From the NCBI RefSeq assembly GCF_001421015.2, contig NZ_CP021170.1, positions 62,001-126,000 on the forward strand: a stretch of 64,000 bases of DNA. Reading direction: 5' to 3'. Under the pieces are notes generated by a model, which worked only from the letters and a program-made list of their open reading frames with translations, was not told the DNA's origin and searched no databases. Shown here one piece after another: positions 1 to 6,545 of the stretch. The stretch comes from Paenibacillus bovis (GTDB lineage Bacteria > Bacillota > Bacilli > Paenibacillales > Paenibacillaceae). Position 1 is the first letter of the stretch. Each line of letters starts with the position of its first letter. A program made the position numbers and the translations under genes.

Positions 1-482
1 TTTCTCGCCTCAATCTCAGCGTTCATACGTTCCTGGTCTGATTTTTTCGGTCGTCCGCCGCGCGGAGTCGTAAAGGACATAAGAATCTCCTCTTTAATGA
101 TTTCTTTCAGACTTTCCTCAAATGCAGATCCACTACTGATGTTTTCGACTGCAGTTATCAGCCGAGCTTGGAATTGCTGCTGGTAGTCATAAAGCTTGTT
201 CATCAGGATAGGGGTTCGAACGGGTAAGCCTGCCCAGTATAAAACGAATAGCGTATCTTTCTTGGTAATATGCCGATGCTTTACCAGTTGATGAATCAGG
301 CGAATCGCGTCCATCGCCTGGGCATAAGTAGCCGGTTCGGTACCGTGATATCCTTTGCTGCGCAGGCTGGACCGTAACAATCCCCAGGATACGTATTTGT
401 CGAACATGAATGAGCTGAGAGGAATGTTCTCTTTGCTCGCCTGCTCCAGGATCTGTTCTTTGGTACATAAGGAAGTGTGCAT
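1..482 (-). CDS. MerR-like HTH protein, cut by the window edge
   Basis: An open frame runs leftward from an ATG at 480-482, preceded by AAAGGTGG about 7 bases upstream, and stays open to base 1, so about 160 residues are visible and the C-terminus is missing. Residues 25-90 look like a winged-helix unit of MerR/RacA type: a wing-like 'DKYVSWGLL' stretch, then a helix around 'YAQAMDAIRLIHQLV' and 'HITKKDTLFVLYWAGLPV'. The later part is basic (TPRGGRPKKS). It may be a DNA-binding regulator or a segregation-associated protein, since many large plasmids of this group carry such genes. I do not recognise a specific family. The gene at 33796 has a similar N-terminal HTH but is not obviously a close paralogue. 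Confidence 0.7.
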   Translation of the reverse strand, partial: MHTSLCTKEQILEQASKENIPLSSFMFDKYVSWGLLRSSLRSKGYHGTEPATYAQAMDAIRLIHQLVKHRHITKKDTLFVLYWAGLPVRTPILMNKLYDYQQQFQARLITAVENISSGSAFEESLKEIIKEEILMSFTTPRGGRPKKSDQERMNAEIEAR

Positions 483-756
483 GTTTGATTCCACCTTTTA
501 TTTGATTGAGAAGATGGTTTAATCGTACAATTCTGCGGATGTCGAAACTACAGCAATTAATTCTTAAATGCATAAAAGTATGAAGGAGAGAGATAAGAAG
601 CGAAATCGAGGGAATGATGATATGATCGAGAAGATGAAGAGGCTGCCAGAAGCACTGGTTCATCCGCTCATCGATCTTTCTTGAAATAAATAGGGGTTAC
701 ACAGATGCTGGGATATAATCACGGGATGGGTGCCTGAGCAAGGTGCGTTGTATAAT

Positions 757-790
757 AAAAAGAGTCTCGCAGATCTGCGGGACTCTTTCT
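757..790. terminator. Strong hairpin with A and T flanks
   Basis: Bases 762-785 form a complete stem of GAGTC/GACTC plus CGCAG/CTGCG, with one G:T pair. An A run precedes it and a T run follows. It can act as an intrinsic terminator in both directions. For leftward transcription it is the last of three such structures in a row. Confidence 0.6.
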
Positions 791-833
791 ATAAGCGATA
801 TTTGTTAGTGGCTTGCTATATGGGTGTTCCGGG

Positions 834-920
834 TAAAAAAAGCAGCCTGGACATCTTATCCAGACGCGGTCAATTACTACGGAGTCGTCTATTAAAAAAA
901 GCCCCGGTAGAATCGGAGCC
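834..920 (-). terminator. Two further leftward hairpins with T tracts
   Basis: Read on the minus strand, the stem GCTCCG/CGGGGC (901-919) is followed by seven T, and the stem CTGGA/TCCAG (847-863) is followed by a GC-rich step and seven T. Together with the hairpin at 757-790 they make three consecutive minus-strand terminator-like structures in about 160 bases. No protein gene reads leftward through here, so they may end one or more short non-coding RNAs. Positions 483-1070 otherwise hold no convincing gene. Confidence 0.4.
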
Positions 921-983
921 CCGCCAACACGCGGTGATATACACCTTATTACGTATACGATCCGATAAGAAACGTATGTAGCG

Positions 984-1012
984 AGTATAATTTAGAATGA
1001 TGAAAATGAAAA
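984..1012 (-). promoter_or_regulatory. Possible minus-strand promoter
   Basis: On the minus strand a TTTTCA box (1007-1012) and a TATACT box (984-989) are separated by 17 bases. A transcript from here would run into the hairpins at 834-920 and 757-790. The -35 box is weak and this is a motif reading only. Confidence 0.3.
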
Positions 1013-1070
1013 TCGGTAATCCTGGTCTTCATGAAGCAGGGTAGAGCATACGATATGATCTTTCTGCAGC

Positions 1071-1688
1071 ATGTCTGTACATAGAAGGTGGAATTATCGG
1101 TTGTCCAGGAGTGTGAAAGTCATAGAGACGTATTGGACCATACAATCTGAGGAAGTCTGGGAGCTTGCTGTCCGGCGTGGCTACCTGATAGGAGATCCAC
1201 ACTATTATATGTTTCCGGAAGAATATGAATGGATGATCCAGCAGATGAGAAACCGGCTACCGGGCTATATCGGCGAACCACCGATATGGCTGTGGTTACA
1301 GAAACCGGATATGCGCAGTACCGGTCACGCAGAGTCCGGAAGTAAGATCGTTCGCCTTACGGTGCAGTTGGATCCGCGCAGCGTCCTGGTGTCGGACTGC
1401 TGGGATTGGGAAATCGTGCTGAATAATGGATTTAATGCAGACACAGAGGCCGAATCCCAAGCGTTTGATGCAGGAGAATTGCAGCTTACGAAGGAACAGA
1501 GCTGGGAACGCATATTTGAACTCGATCGGCCCCGGGATAGCTCTTGGATCGGTAGCCATCCTCGTATACTACAAGGTACGACAGGACGGATTGATCTGCA
1601 GTATATTCGGAAAGTAGAGTACTTTACTGCTCGCCAGTTAGGACGATATTTAAAATCGAAGAAGGAGACTGAAGTATGGCATTTTTGA
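1071..1688 (+). CDS. DUF3841 family protein
   Basis: The 205-residue protein matches what I know of DUF3841: an opening 'YWTIQSEEVWELAVRRG' segment, then 'EYEWMIQQM', a 'PPIWLWLQKPDMR' segment, and 'LLSD..W..VLNN'-like residues (VLVSDCWDWEIVLNN). The molecular role of the family is not known to me. The ATG at 1071 has no clear ribosome site. A TTG at 1101 lies 9 bases after AGGTGG, and a GTG lies at 1113, so the true start may be 10-14 codons later, which fits the family better. Its last 13 bases overlap the start of the RTP-like gene, so the two are probably one operon ending at the terminator at 2047-2080. Confidence 0.7.
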   Translation: MSVHRRWNYRLSRSVKVIETYWTIQSEEVWELAVRRGYLIGDPHYYMFPEEYEWMIQQMRNRLPGYIGEPPIWLWLQKPDMRSTGHAESGSKIVRLTVQLDPRSVLVSDCWDWEIVLNNGFNADTEAESQAFDAGELQLTKEQSWERIFELDRPRDSSWIGSHPRILQGTTGRIDLQYIRKVEYFTARQLGRYLKSKKETEVWHF

Positions 1689-2044
1689 TTGGTCAGCGAC
1701 CGTTTATCAAGCTCTATATTCTACACATTCTTGATCAGCGACAAAGTTATGGGCTGGAGATGATAAGTGAGGTGAAAAGATACTTAAAGGAAGAGGGATA
1801 CACACCGCCACAAAGTGAAATATATCGAGGTTTAAACGAATTAGTAACAGCTGGCATTATTGAAACAACTCATCGAATTAAAAAAGATCATAATGGAAGC
1901 ACGGGCGATTTTCAGGAAATTATTCTGTACAAATATACAATAGACGGCAGGCAAAAGGCAGAAATGTTTAAACGTGAGGTGAAACTAGAACTTGATCGTT
2001 GTATAGGGATGCTGAAACAGGCCAGAAAAGATAATTTCAAGTAA
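1676..2044 (+). CDS. Replication terminator protein (RTP) homologue, PadR-like winged helix
   Basis: The 122-residue protein strongly resembles Bacillus subtilis RTP (Rtp, 122 aa). The shared features are 'FL..QR.F.KLY' near the N-terminus, a 'YGLEMISEV' helix, a recognition-helix region 'PPQSEIYRGLNEL', a 'GIIE' turn into the wing, and a C-terminal dimerisation helix 'LDRCIGMLKQA..DNF'. RTP dimers bind Ter sites and block the replicative helicase from one side. On a plasmid the same fold could arrest forks, act as a transcription factor, or resolve termination. GAAGGAGA lies 8 bases before the ATG. The gene overlaps the end of the DUF3841 gene and ends at a bidirectional terminator. A generic PadR regulator is the alternative, but the C-terminal helix argues for RTP. 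Confidence 0.8.
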   Translation: MAFLIGQRPFIKLYILHILDQRQSYGLEMISEVKRYLKEEGYTPPQSEIYRGLNELVTAGIIETTHRIKKDHNGSTGDFQEIILYKYTIDGRQKAEMFKREVKLELDRCIGMLKQARKDNFK

Positions 2045-2046
2045 AT

Positions 2047-2080
2047 AAAAAGGAACCCTATAGTGTAGGGTTCCTTTTTT
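2047..2080. terminator. Bidirectional intrinsic terminator
   Basis: The stem GGAACCCTA/TAGGGTTCC carries an A run before it and six T after it. It lies between the converging RTP-like gene (plus strand) and the pro-peptide gene (minus strand) and can serve both. Confidence 0.85.
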
Positions 2081-2093
2081 ATTTAGCTTACCA

Positions 2094-2234
2094 TTAAGCT
2101 CCTTCACCGTGGATCATAGGTTTAATGGTAGCTTCACCATTAGTGTTTGAAGTAATATTTGGTGGCAGCGTAAGTAGTGTGAAAGCTAAAGCGATGGAAC
2201 AAGCAACAATAAGTGATTTAAGAGACTTCTGCAT
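2094..2234 (-). CDS. Secreted signalling pro-peptide (AimP/Phr-like)
   Basis: This 46-residue gene is short but well supported. The start ATG at 2232-2234 follows AAAGGATG. It overlaps the 3' end of the receptor gene by 17 bases, as receptor-peptide pairs of the RRNPP class usually do. Residues 1-23 are a signal peptide: a lysine-containing start, then a hydrophobic core. The remainder is polar and ends in MIHGEGA. Mature AimP peptides of the phage arbitrium system are C-terminal hexapeptides that usually end in Gly-Ala, so IHGEGA is the likely mature signal here. This would be exported, trimmed, re-imported by an oligopeptide permease and bound by the receptor at 2218-3621. Export and processing are inferred. 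Confidence 0.8.
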   Translation of the reverse strand: MQKSLKSLIVACSIALAFTLLTLPPNITSNTNGEATIKPMIHGEGA

Positions 2235-3621
2235 AGTCACTCATCCTTTCTCTAATATTAGCGTAATCTTCCATTTGATGTAGGGCAGCTGAACCTTTGT
2301 AGTTTTCAATTAAACCCATGGATTTTAATATCATGTCCCTATTTCTGAAGTTAAGAGAAACTTCAAAACATCGTAAAGCCATATCCATGCCCTTCTGATA
2401 ATTAAAACTCCTGAAAAGATATTTTGACAATGCACAAATGAGCTTAAGATATTCATGTATAAGCTTTTCTTTAGCATAGTATGATTCATGATTCGCTAAA
2501 TCGCTTCGTAAAATTATAAGTTCATACGCCTTATCAATTACATCTTTACTGATAGATTGCTGATATCTGTTTGCGACTTCAACAATTTGTCTTATTGCTG
2601 GTAGAAGTTCATCGTCAGAATAATCTTTAAGGTAATTCATATATTCTGGAATAATACTCAAATTTCCTTTTTCTAGTTGGAAATAAAAAGTATTTGCTTT
2701 GGCAAACATTTTAAATCGTTCAACGTGAATCCAGCCTTCATCATCAAGTTCTGGAAACCAAGATAAATCTCGATATTTTTCGATTAATTCCTCTGCTTTA
2801 TCAAATCGTTTATAGAAATTATGCACAGATGTTTGCATAATAAATCCTTGTCCGTAATAACGAACTAACGGATCTGGAAGTGGTTCATCCAATTCATCAA
2901 AACTATATGATGAATTTTGCATTTTTAAGATATGTTCAACGAGAGTAATAAGCCGCTGACTAGCCAAGTCAAGGGTAGGCCAATCTTCATGATAGAAAAG
3001 TAGCAGTCGGCAAATTTCAAGCAAAGCGTTTATACGGATACGAGGTGGCATACTGCTCGTCATAGTGTAGTTTAGCCAGTAATTAATGTCGCCTATTAAC
3101 TTATCTCCAGTGCTGATTCTAATAGAGAGTTTGCGATAATTAATAACAGACATAATAGTATCCGTATCCGTCTTGCTTTTAGGTTGCAATTGAGAAAGTT
3201 TATCATAAACTGGCAGAAAATCTTTTTTAAGCTGTGGCTGTTCCTTATAAAAAGTATCAACCAGCATAAAAATATCCTTCAAATGTAAAGATGCTTCTTC
3301 GGAATCTAAATACGAATCTATAATCATAAGGGCTATTGTAAATTCTTCAAGATTCAAAGACTCTTGAAAGGCAGTTTTAACAAATCGCCAGGCGCCTCTT
3401 TTATCTGCAAAGCGAGATCTTAGATAAGGTTTAAGGTGTTGATCTACTTGCAAATCGAGTGCTTTTGCAATCTTATAAAATACTTTGAATGGTATTCTAT
3501 AGTTGTTTAATGCATCGGAAATATTTCCTTTATTTACACCTGAAAGTTCACTCAATTGAGTGCTAGATATTTTAAGGTTTATCATAATATTTCTTACAAG
3601 ATCGACAAAATCGCTGGCCAT
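2218..3621 (-). CDS. RRNPP-family peptide receptor and regulator (AimR-like)
   Basis: The protein has 467 residues. Residues 8-60 form a helix-turn-helix ('ISSTQLSELSGVNKGNISDALN'). The remaining 400 residues are all-helical with TPR-like spacing, for example near 'FDKAEELIEKYRDL' and 'KGMDMALRCFEVSL'. This is the plan of RRNPP quorum sensors (Rap, PlcR, Rgg, AimR). The 46-aa pro-peptide overlapping its 3' end supports this. The gene order, the HTH-TPR architecture and the Gly-Ala C-terminus of the peptide point to an arbitrium-type sensor, though at 467 residues it is longer than typical phage AimR (about 380-390). GAGGAG lies before the ATG. A possible operator lies about 240 bases upstream at 3838-3892. 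It may control conjugation, copy number or a neighbouring RNA according to donor density. Confidence 0.8.
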   Translation of the reverse strand: MASDFVDLVRNIMINLKISSTQLSELSGVNKGNISDALNNYRIPFKVFYKIAKALDLQVDQHLKPYLRSRFADKRGAWRFVKTAFQESLNLEEFTIALMIIDSYLDSEEASLHLKDIFMLVDTFYKEQPQLKKDFLPVYDKLSQLQPKSKTDTDTIMSVINYRKLSIRISTGDKLIGDINYWLNYTMTSSMPPRIRINALLEICRLLLFYHEDWPTLDLASQRLITLVEHILKMQNSSYSFDELDEPLPDPLVRYYGQGFIMQTSVHNFYKRFDKAEELIEKYRDLSWFPELDDEGWIHVERFKMFAKANTFYFQLEKGNLSIIPEYMNYLKDYSDDELLPAIRQIVEVANRYQQSISKDVIDKAYELIILRSDLANHESYYAKEKLIHEYLKLICALSKYLFRSFNYQKGMDMALRCFEVSLNFRNRDMILKSMGLIENYKGSAALHQMEDYANIRERMSDYAEVS

Positions 3622-3837
3622 ATATTATTCACTCCTCAGCAGCAGAACAGTAATCTGTGTAATCAGTAAACTACCTACCAGAGATCAGCTACAGATACTT
3701 ATAATGATTGTTATTTGCACCTATAATTCGCTATTTTTATGAAGATTATTTGTGGGAAAAAAAGCTATAATATTGCTGTTTATAGAACTACATTTTTATA
3801 GCTCATTTCAGAATAAAAAGACTAAAGAGTAAAACTG

Positions 3838-3946
3838 CTCACTTTCGTAACTGTACTAAATCACTATGTAAAACATTGTAACTAATAGTGAGTGGTACGC
3901 TACAATTCGAAAAAGGTTACAATCAAACTTGCAAGACTGATATAAG
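3838..3946 (+). promoter_or_regulatory. Candidate operator and rightward promoter of the peptide-sensing switch
   Basis: Hexamers CTCACT (3838-3843), ATCACT (3860-3865) and the inverted AGTGAG (3887-3892) form spaced inverted repeats, with 21 or 43 bases between arms. Spaced ATCACT-like/AGTGAT-like arms are how I remember the AimR operator of SPbeta-group phages, with about 25 bases between. Just downstream, TTACAA (3917-3922) and TATAAG (3941-3946), 18 bases apart, form a rightward promoter, as expected of an aimX-like output. A strong AGGAGG follows, with only a four-codon frame after it. Nothing else in the 3622-4000 interval looks coding. Confidence 0.45.
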
Positions 3947-4008
3947 GAGGCCTTATATTGATTATCGGATAATAACTACCAAAATCTCACAAAATTATTA
4001 TGACATGC

Positions 4009-4065
4009 ATTTTTCAAGTTTACAACACAAATTTAGTGTGATAGTATGGTTTTAACTTGAAAAAT
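4009..4065 (+). promoter_or_regulatory. Promoter framed by a 12-bp inverted repeat
   Basis: TTTACA (4019-4024) and TAGTAT (4042-4047) are exactly 17 bases apart. The inverted repeat ATTTTTCAAGTT (4009-4020) and AACTTGAAAAAT (4054-4065) brackets them, and a further TTCAAGTT half-site lies at 4078-4085. The spacer holds a smaller ACAC/GTGT inversion. This is the layout of an autoregulated promoter, most simply for the small DNA-binding protein that starts at 4101. Confidence 0.6.
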
Positions 4066-4100
4066 GATATGCAAAATTCAAGTTAAGGAGCATCAGATGT

Positions 4101-4325
4101 ATGTATTCTAAAGAAACCGGTTGGGGCGGATCACGAGAAAATAGTGGTCGAAGTAAATTACACAAAGTAAGAAAAAATATTACGCTTTCGCTTTACCAGG
4201 AACAATGGGATCAAATTAATCAGATATTAGAAAATAAGAAGAAAAATAGCCCGAAACTAACCGAAACAAATCTCATTACACAATGGACGTTAAATGGAGT
4301 AAATGAGGACATAAAAGAGATATAA
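4101..4325 (+). CDS. Small DNA-binding protein, probably ribbon-helix-helix
   Basis: The 74-residue protein starts with a 'GWGGSRENSGR' segment, a variant of the GRGGxRxGAGRP motif common at the N-terminus of plasmid and phage DNA-binding proteins. A likely beta strand 'KNITLSLYQEQWDQIN' and two helices follow, fitting a CopG/Arc-type fold. AAGGAG precedes the ATG with about 9 bases between. An overlapping ATG at 4097 gives only three codons. The promoter directly upstream is flanked by inverted repeats, so autoregulation is likely. It could control copy number or the switch next door. The fold is inferred from pattern only. Confidence 0.65.
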   Translation: MYSKETGWGGSRENSGRSKLHKVRKNITLSLYQEQWDQINQILENKKKNSPKLTETNLITQWTLNGVNEDIKEI

Positions 4326-4335
4326 TCTTCTGTGG

Positions 4336-4365
4336 GCCGGAATGTGTAGAGAGTCACATTCCGGC
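4336..4365. terminator. Perfect 11-bp stem-loop
   Basis: GCCGGAATGTG (4336-4346) pairs with CACATTCCGGC (4355-4365). There is no long T run, only an AT-rich tail, so it could be a weak terminator or an mRNA stabiliser between the 4101 gene and the Spo0E-like gene. Confidence 0.45.
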
Positions 4366-4389
4366 AATAAAAATTAAGGGGGAAGGAGT

Positions 4390-4569
4390 ATGAATCAGAT
4401 CGAGCAGCTCGCTGCGCAGATCGAAGCAGCTAGAACAGAACTTAATCAGTTGGTGATAGACAGTACATCGCTTTGTTCTGGGATTATGCTAAAGAAGAGT
4501 AAACTGTTAGATGATTTACTAAATCGTTATCAAAGTAAACTGCAGACAATGAAAAAGCCGGTTGCATGA
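4390..4569 (+). CDS. Spo0E-like aspartyl-phosphate phosphatase
   Basis: This 59-residue protein has the two-helix plan of the Spo0E family: an N-terminal helix 'IEQLAAQIEAARTELNQLV' and a second helix with the signature S-x-x-L-D-x-L ('KKSKLLDDLLNRYQ'). Spo0E, YisI and YnzD remove phosphate from Spo0A~P and so hold back sporulation. GGAAGGAG lies directly before the ATG with a short spacer. A plasmid-borne copy may delay host sporulation during transfer, in line with the peptide sensor nearby. The stop lies inside the hairpin CGGTTG/CAACCG (about 4559-4576). Confidence 0.8.
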   Translation: MNQIEQLAAQIEAARTELNQLVIDSTSLCSGIMLKKSKLLDDLLNRYQSKLQTMKKPVA

Positions 4570-4641
4570 ACAACCGACTGAGGCGTGAATTTTCGACGGT
4601 CCACGCCTCTCCATTCTAAACGAATAAAGGAGAGAATTGCA

Positions 4642-4749
4642 ATGGATGCAACGCAACTTTATGGGTTTGTTATAGTGCTGGTGATTGTGGGGTATTTTTT
4701 CGGAAAATTGATGTATGATAAACCCACTCAAAAGTCGGAACATAATTAA
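4642..4749 (+). CDS. 35-aa hydrophobic peptide, possible type I toxin
   Basis: The frame encodes one membrane helix ('GFVIVLVIVGYFFG') with a short acidic start and a charged, Lys-rich tail. AAAGGAGAG lies 7 bases before the ATG. A single-helix peptide with a charged tail is the format of type I toxins such as Fst, TxpA and BsrG. The downstream 300 bases carry minus-strand promoter and terminator signals converging on its 3' end, which is the txpA/ratA and bsrG/SR4 arrangement. I do not recognise the sequence as a named toxin. Confidence 0.55.
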   Translation: MDATQLYGFVIVLVIVGYFFGKLMYDKPTQKSEHN

Positions 4750-4752
4750 ACT

Positions 4753-4798
4753 AAAAAAAGAGCAGAATTTACATACGGAATGTATGTAAATTCTGCTC
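4753..4798 (-). terminator. Perfect 17-bp hairpin, minus-strand terminator
   Basis: Bases 4760-4776 pair perfectly with 4782-4798 around a 5-base loop. The A run at 4753-4759 becomes a T run on the minus strand, so this ends leftward transcription just beyond the 3' end of the small peptide gene. Rightward reading lacks a T run, but the stem could still protect an mRNA end. Confidence 0.75.
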
Positions 4799-4888
4799 AA
4801 TAAGTTCCACTAATCAAAATTTAATTGTTATTTTAATTCTTCGTATGCTATGATAATCACAACATCACCACATGCTCGTTGAAAAATG

Positions 4889-5046
4889 AAAAAAGCCTCC
4901 ATTATAAGCTGCCGAACTCAGAACGCCAATTCTGAGTCTAGCGGTTCAGATTTACCGATGGCACTCGGATAAAATCTAGCTTACAAAAGAGACAATCTTC
5001 ATTAGAAGCAATTATTTACAGCCAAAATTTTTGGGTTGTTGTAATT
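4889..5046 (-). ncRNA. Candidate antisense (antitoxin-like) RNA
   Basis: A minus-strand promoter is present: TTGAAA (5076-5081 reversed), 17 bases, TAAATT (5053-5058 reversed), with a start near 5046. The RNA would form the stem AGATTT/AAATCT with inner CCGA/TCGG (4948-4977), then an 8-bp stem at 4916-4937, and reach a T6 run at 4889-4894. Read-through would continue to the 17-bp hairpin at 4753-4798 and overlap the 3' region of the peptide mRNA. The boundaries are approximate and no transcript evidence is available. Confidence 0.4.
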
Positions 5047-5094
5047 ACTTATAATTTAGCATACCTCTATCCAGATTTCAAGCTTTTATGCTAT

Positions 5095-5230
5095 AGTTCA
5101 ATTTGAAAATCTGGTTTTTATAAGCCCTAGATTTGCCGTGTTTTCGGTGAATCTAGGGCTTTTTTCGTATTCAACAACAGAATTTAGTGGTCATGAGTTC
5201 AATTTGAAAATGCTAACATTTCAAATTGAA
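5095..5230. repeat. Direct and inverted TTCAATTTGAA repeats
   Basis: A 16-base word containing TTCAATTTGAAAA occurs at 5095-5110 and 5196-5211. An inverted copy follows at 5219-5230, so 5198-5209 and 5219-5230 form a perfect 12-bp stem. The core is itself nearly palindromic. Iterated near-palindromes could be protein-binding sites of a replication or control region. I see no gene in 5047-5477. Confidence 0.5.
5122..5167 (+). terminator. Intrinsic terminator
   Basis: AAGCCCTAGATT (5122-5133) pairs with AATCTAGGGCTT (5150-5161), followed by a T run. It insulates the toxin-like locus from the region to its right. Confidence 0.85.
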
Positions 5231-5477
5231 GAAGAGCAGCCTGCTTTCACTCAAAAAAGTGATAGTTCTCTAGGCTTATTTAATTATGCTTAATTTCTTA
5301 AAATACTTAATATTTTTCATAAATTTATACGTTTATAAGTCGATTTACTAAGGGCAGTTTAATTTAAACCCTCTAGTAAAGGACTTCTAAACTACTTACT
5401 TTAGATTTTTAAACTAAATAATCGGCGCACAAACCTGAAATTTCAAAAAATAAGGGTATGTGGGCTTAGTTTCCTAT

Positions 5478-6092
5478 TGCCTTTTTTAGATAGGAGCTGG
5501 TCGCTTCAGCCTATGCCAGGCTGCGTGGTTAAGCATCAAAAGTGCAGGAATAACACGTTAAAAAACTGCGATCGCACTGGACAGAGCCTTACCTCGAAGG
5601 TGTGATTATTTCCGGGTTGCTGTGTATCGATCACAGCCATCGATCCTTAACCAGGATCTGTGAAGCCGGCTTCTTCTGCATACCTATTGTCGGGAGATAA
5701 TTGCACGTGCGGAAGTATGTTGGGCGTGTCCCCAGGCACATAATCCGGTTAAGAGCCAGTCCAACGTAAGGCAAAACGAAGAGCTGGAAGGATGTGACTC
5801 CATCCTAAAAAGCAACCGTTCCGAAAAAGTACGTAGTACAGGATCGATGATACATACTGGAAACTGTATGTTAGATCAGACTACGGTTTGAGAAGTAGCT
5901 GCGAGGCTGTGGTGGCCTGGTTGGTCATAGGAACCGTAACCAACCAAAGGAGATCCTTTAAAGCAGTTAGCGCGAAAGCGCGTGGCAGATACAATTCCGG
6001 GAGCCGACCCCCGATGCGTGGCGGCAGGACCATCTGCAGACCTTATCCCGATCGCTTGTTTTTATTTTTTTGCGATCATCGATCGGGATAAA
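5478..6092 (+). ncRNA. Candidate large structured RNA (about 600 nt)
   Basis: No frame here has a ribosome site or convincing protein features, yet the sequence is GC-richer than its flanks and folds readily. Clear helices are ATAGG/CCTAT (5490-5514), CGTGGTT/AACACG (5524-5557), GCTGTG/CACAGC (5619-5637), GGATG/CATCC (5790-5805), ACATAC/GTATGT (5852-5871), GGTTGGT/ACCAACC (5919-5945), GCGC-GAAA-GCGC (5970-5981) and a 12-bp closing stem (6043-6054 with 6080-6091). A 9-base word at 5638-5646 complements 5841-5849, a long-range helix. Length and plasmid setting recall the ROOL, GOLLD and OLE ornate-RNA classes, but I cannot assign it to one. Strand is inferred from the GAAA tetraloop and neighbouring signals. 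Group I/II intron, RNase P and tmRNA cores were not found. Confidence 0.5.
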
Positions 6093-6238
6093 GGTGAACT
6101 GTGTCCACTCGCAAGGCCCATGCCACATCCCAAGTTCAAAAACAACCCTTAAATTTGTGCATTTTCATCATATTGTTCACCGAAAAAAACGTAGGGGCGG
6201 GTGTGGGGAGGCTGTTTTTATATATAAGCGAAACGTAG

Positions 6239-6317
6239 AGAAGCTTTGGCTTGCATAGCAAGGCTTCCTTTTTAGACGGTTGTGGATAGTTTGGGTTTGT
6301 AGGATTAGTTATACACA
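6239..6317. other. Terminator-like hairpin and two DnaA-box-like words
   Basis: An imperfect hairpin at about 6239-6270 is followed by CTTTTTAG. TGTGGATAG (6281-6289) is one base from an inverted DnaA box, and TTATACACA (6309-6317) matches the TTATNCACA consensus. Two DnaA boxes 20 bases apart near a partition locus and an AT-rich flank could belong to an origin, although no initiator gene lies in the window. The rest of 6093-6500 shows nothing else I can name. Confidence 0.4.
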
Positions 6318-6502
6318 GGTATGTATGATGGAGATAGCGAATATGCCGATATTGCTATTGTGAAATTAAAACTTGATGAAAAATTCATAATAGATAGATA
6401 AAGAAGAGTTTAAAGGGTGGAGGGAATCCCCGTGCTGGCTGTAGCTGTGGTCAATGCGTAGCATTGTCCAGGGCTGCAGACAGTCTCGGAACAGCAAAGC
6501 TG

Positions 6503-6545
6503 AAAAAAAGCCCTGGGAGGCTTAAAAGTCATCTCTACCAGGGCT
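6503..6545 (-). terminator. Terminator overlapping the end of parR
   Basis: AGCCCTGG (6509-6516) pairs with CCAGGGCT (6538-6545). On the minus strand the stem is followed by T7. The upstream arm lies inside the last codons of the ParR-like gene, so the operon ends very compactly. Confidence 0.75.

Noticed and set aside
187-663. A 158-codon minus-strand frame
   Set aside because: It overlaps the better-supported frame ending at the left edge, has no ribosome site, and its N-terminal part reads like an antisense shadow.
568-684. 38-codon plus-strand frame
   Set aside because: It has no ribosome site before its ATG and no recognisable features.
3852-3890. Functional Ter site for the RTP homologue
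   Set aside because: Ter-like words are present but in the wrong order; the segment is better explained as spaced inverted repeats.
5478-6092. Group I or II intron, RNase P RNA or tmRNA
   Set aside because: The conserved core words (group II domain V, group I P/Q/R/S, RNase P GAGGAAAGTC) were not found and no intron-encoded protein is near.
5888-6258. Two short frames (5888-6091, 6070-6258)
   Set aside because: They lie within the structured RNA candidate and beyond, have no ribosome sites and show unnatural composition.
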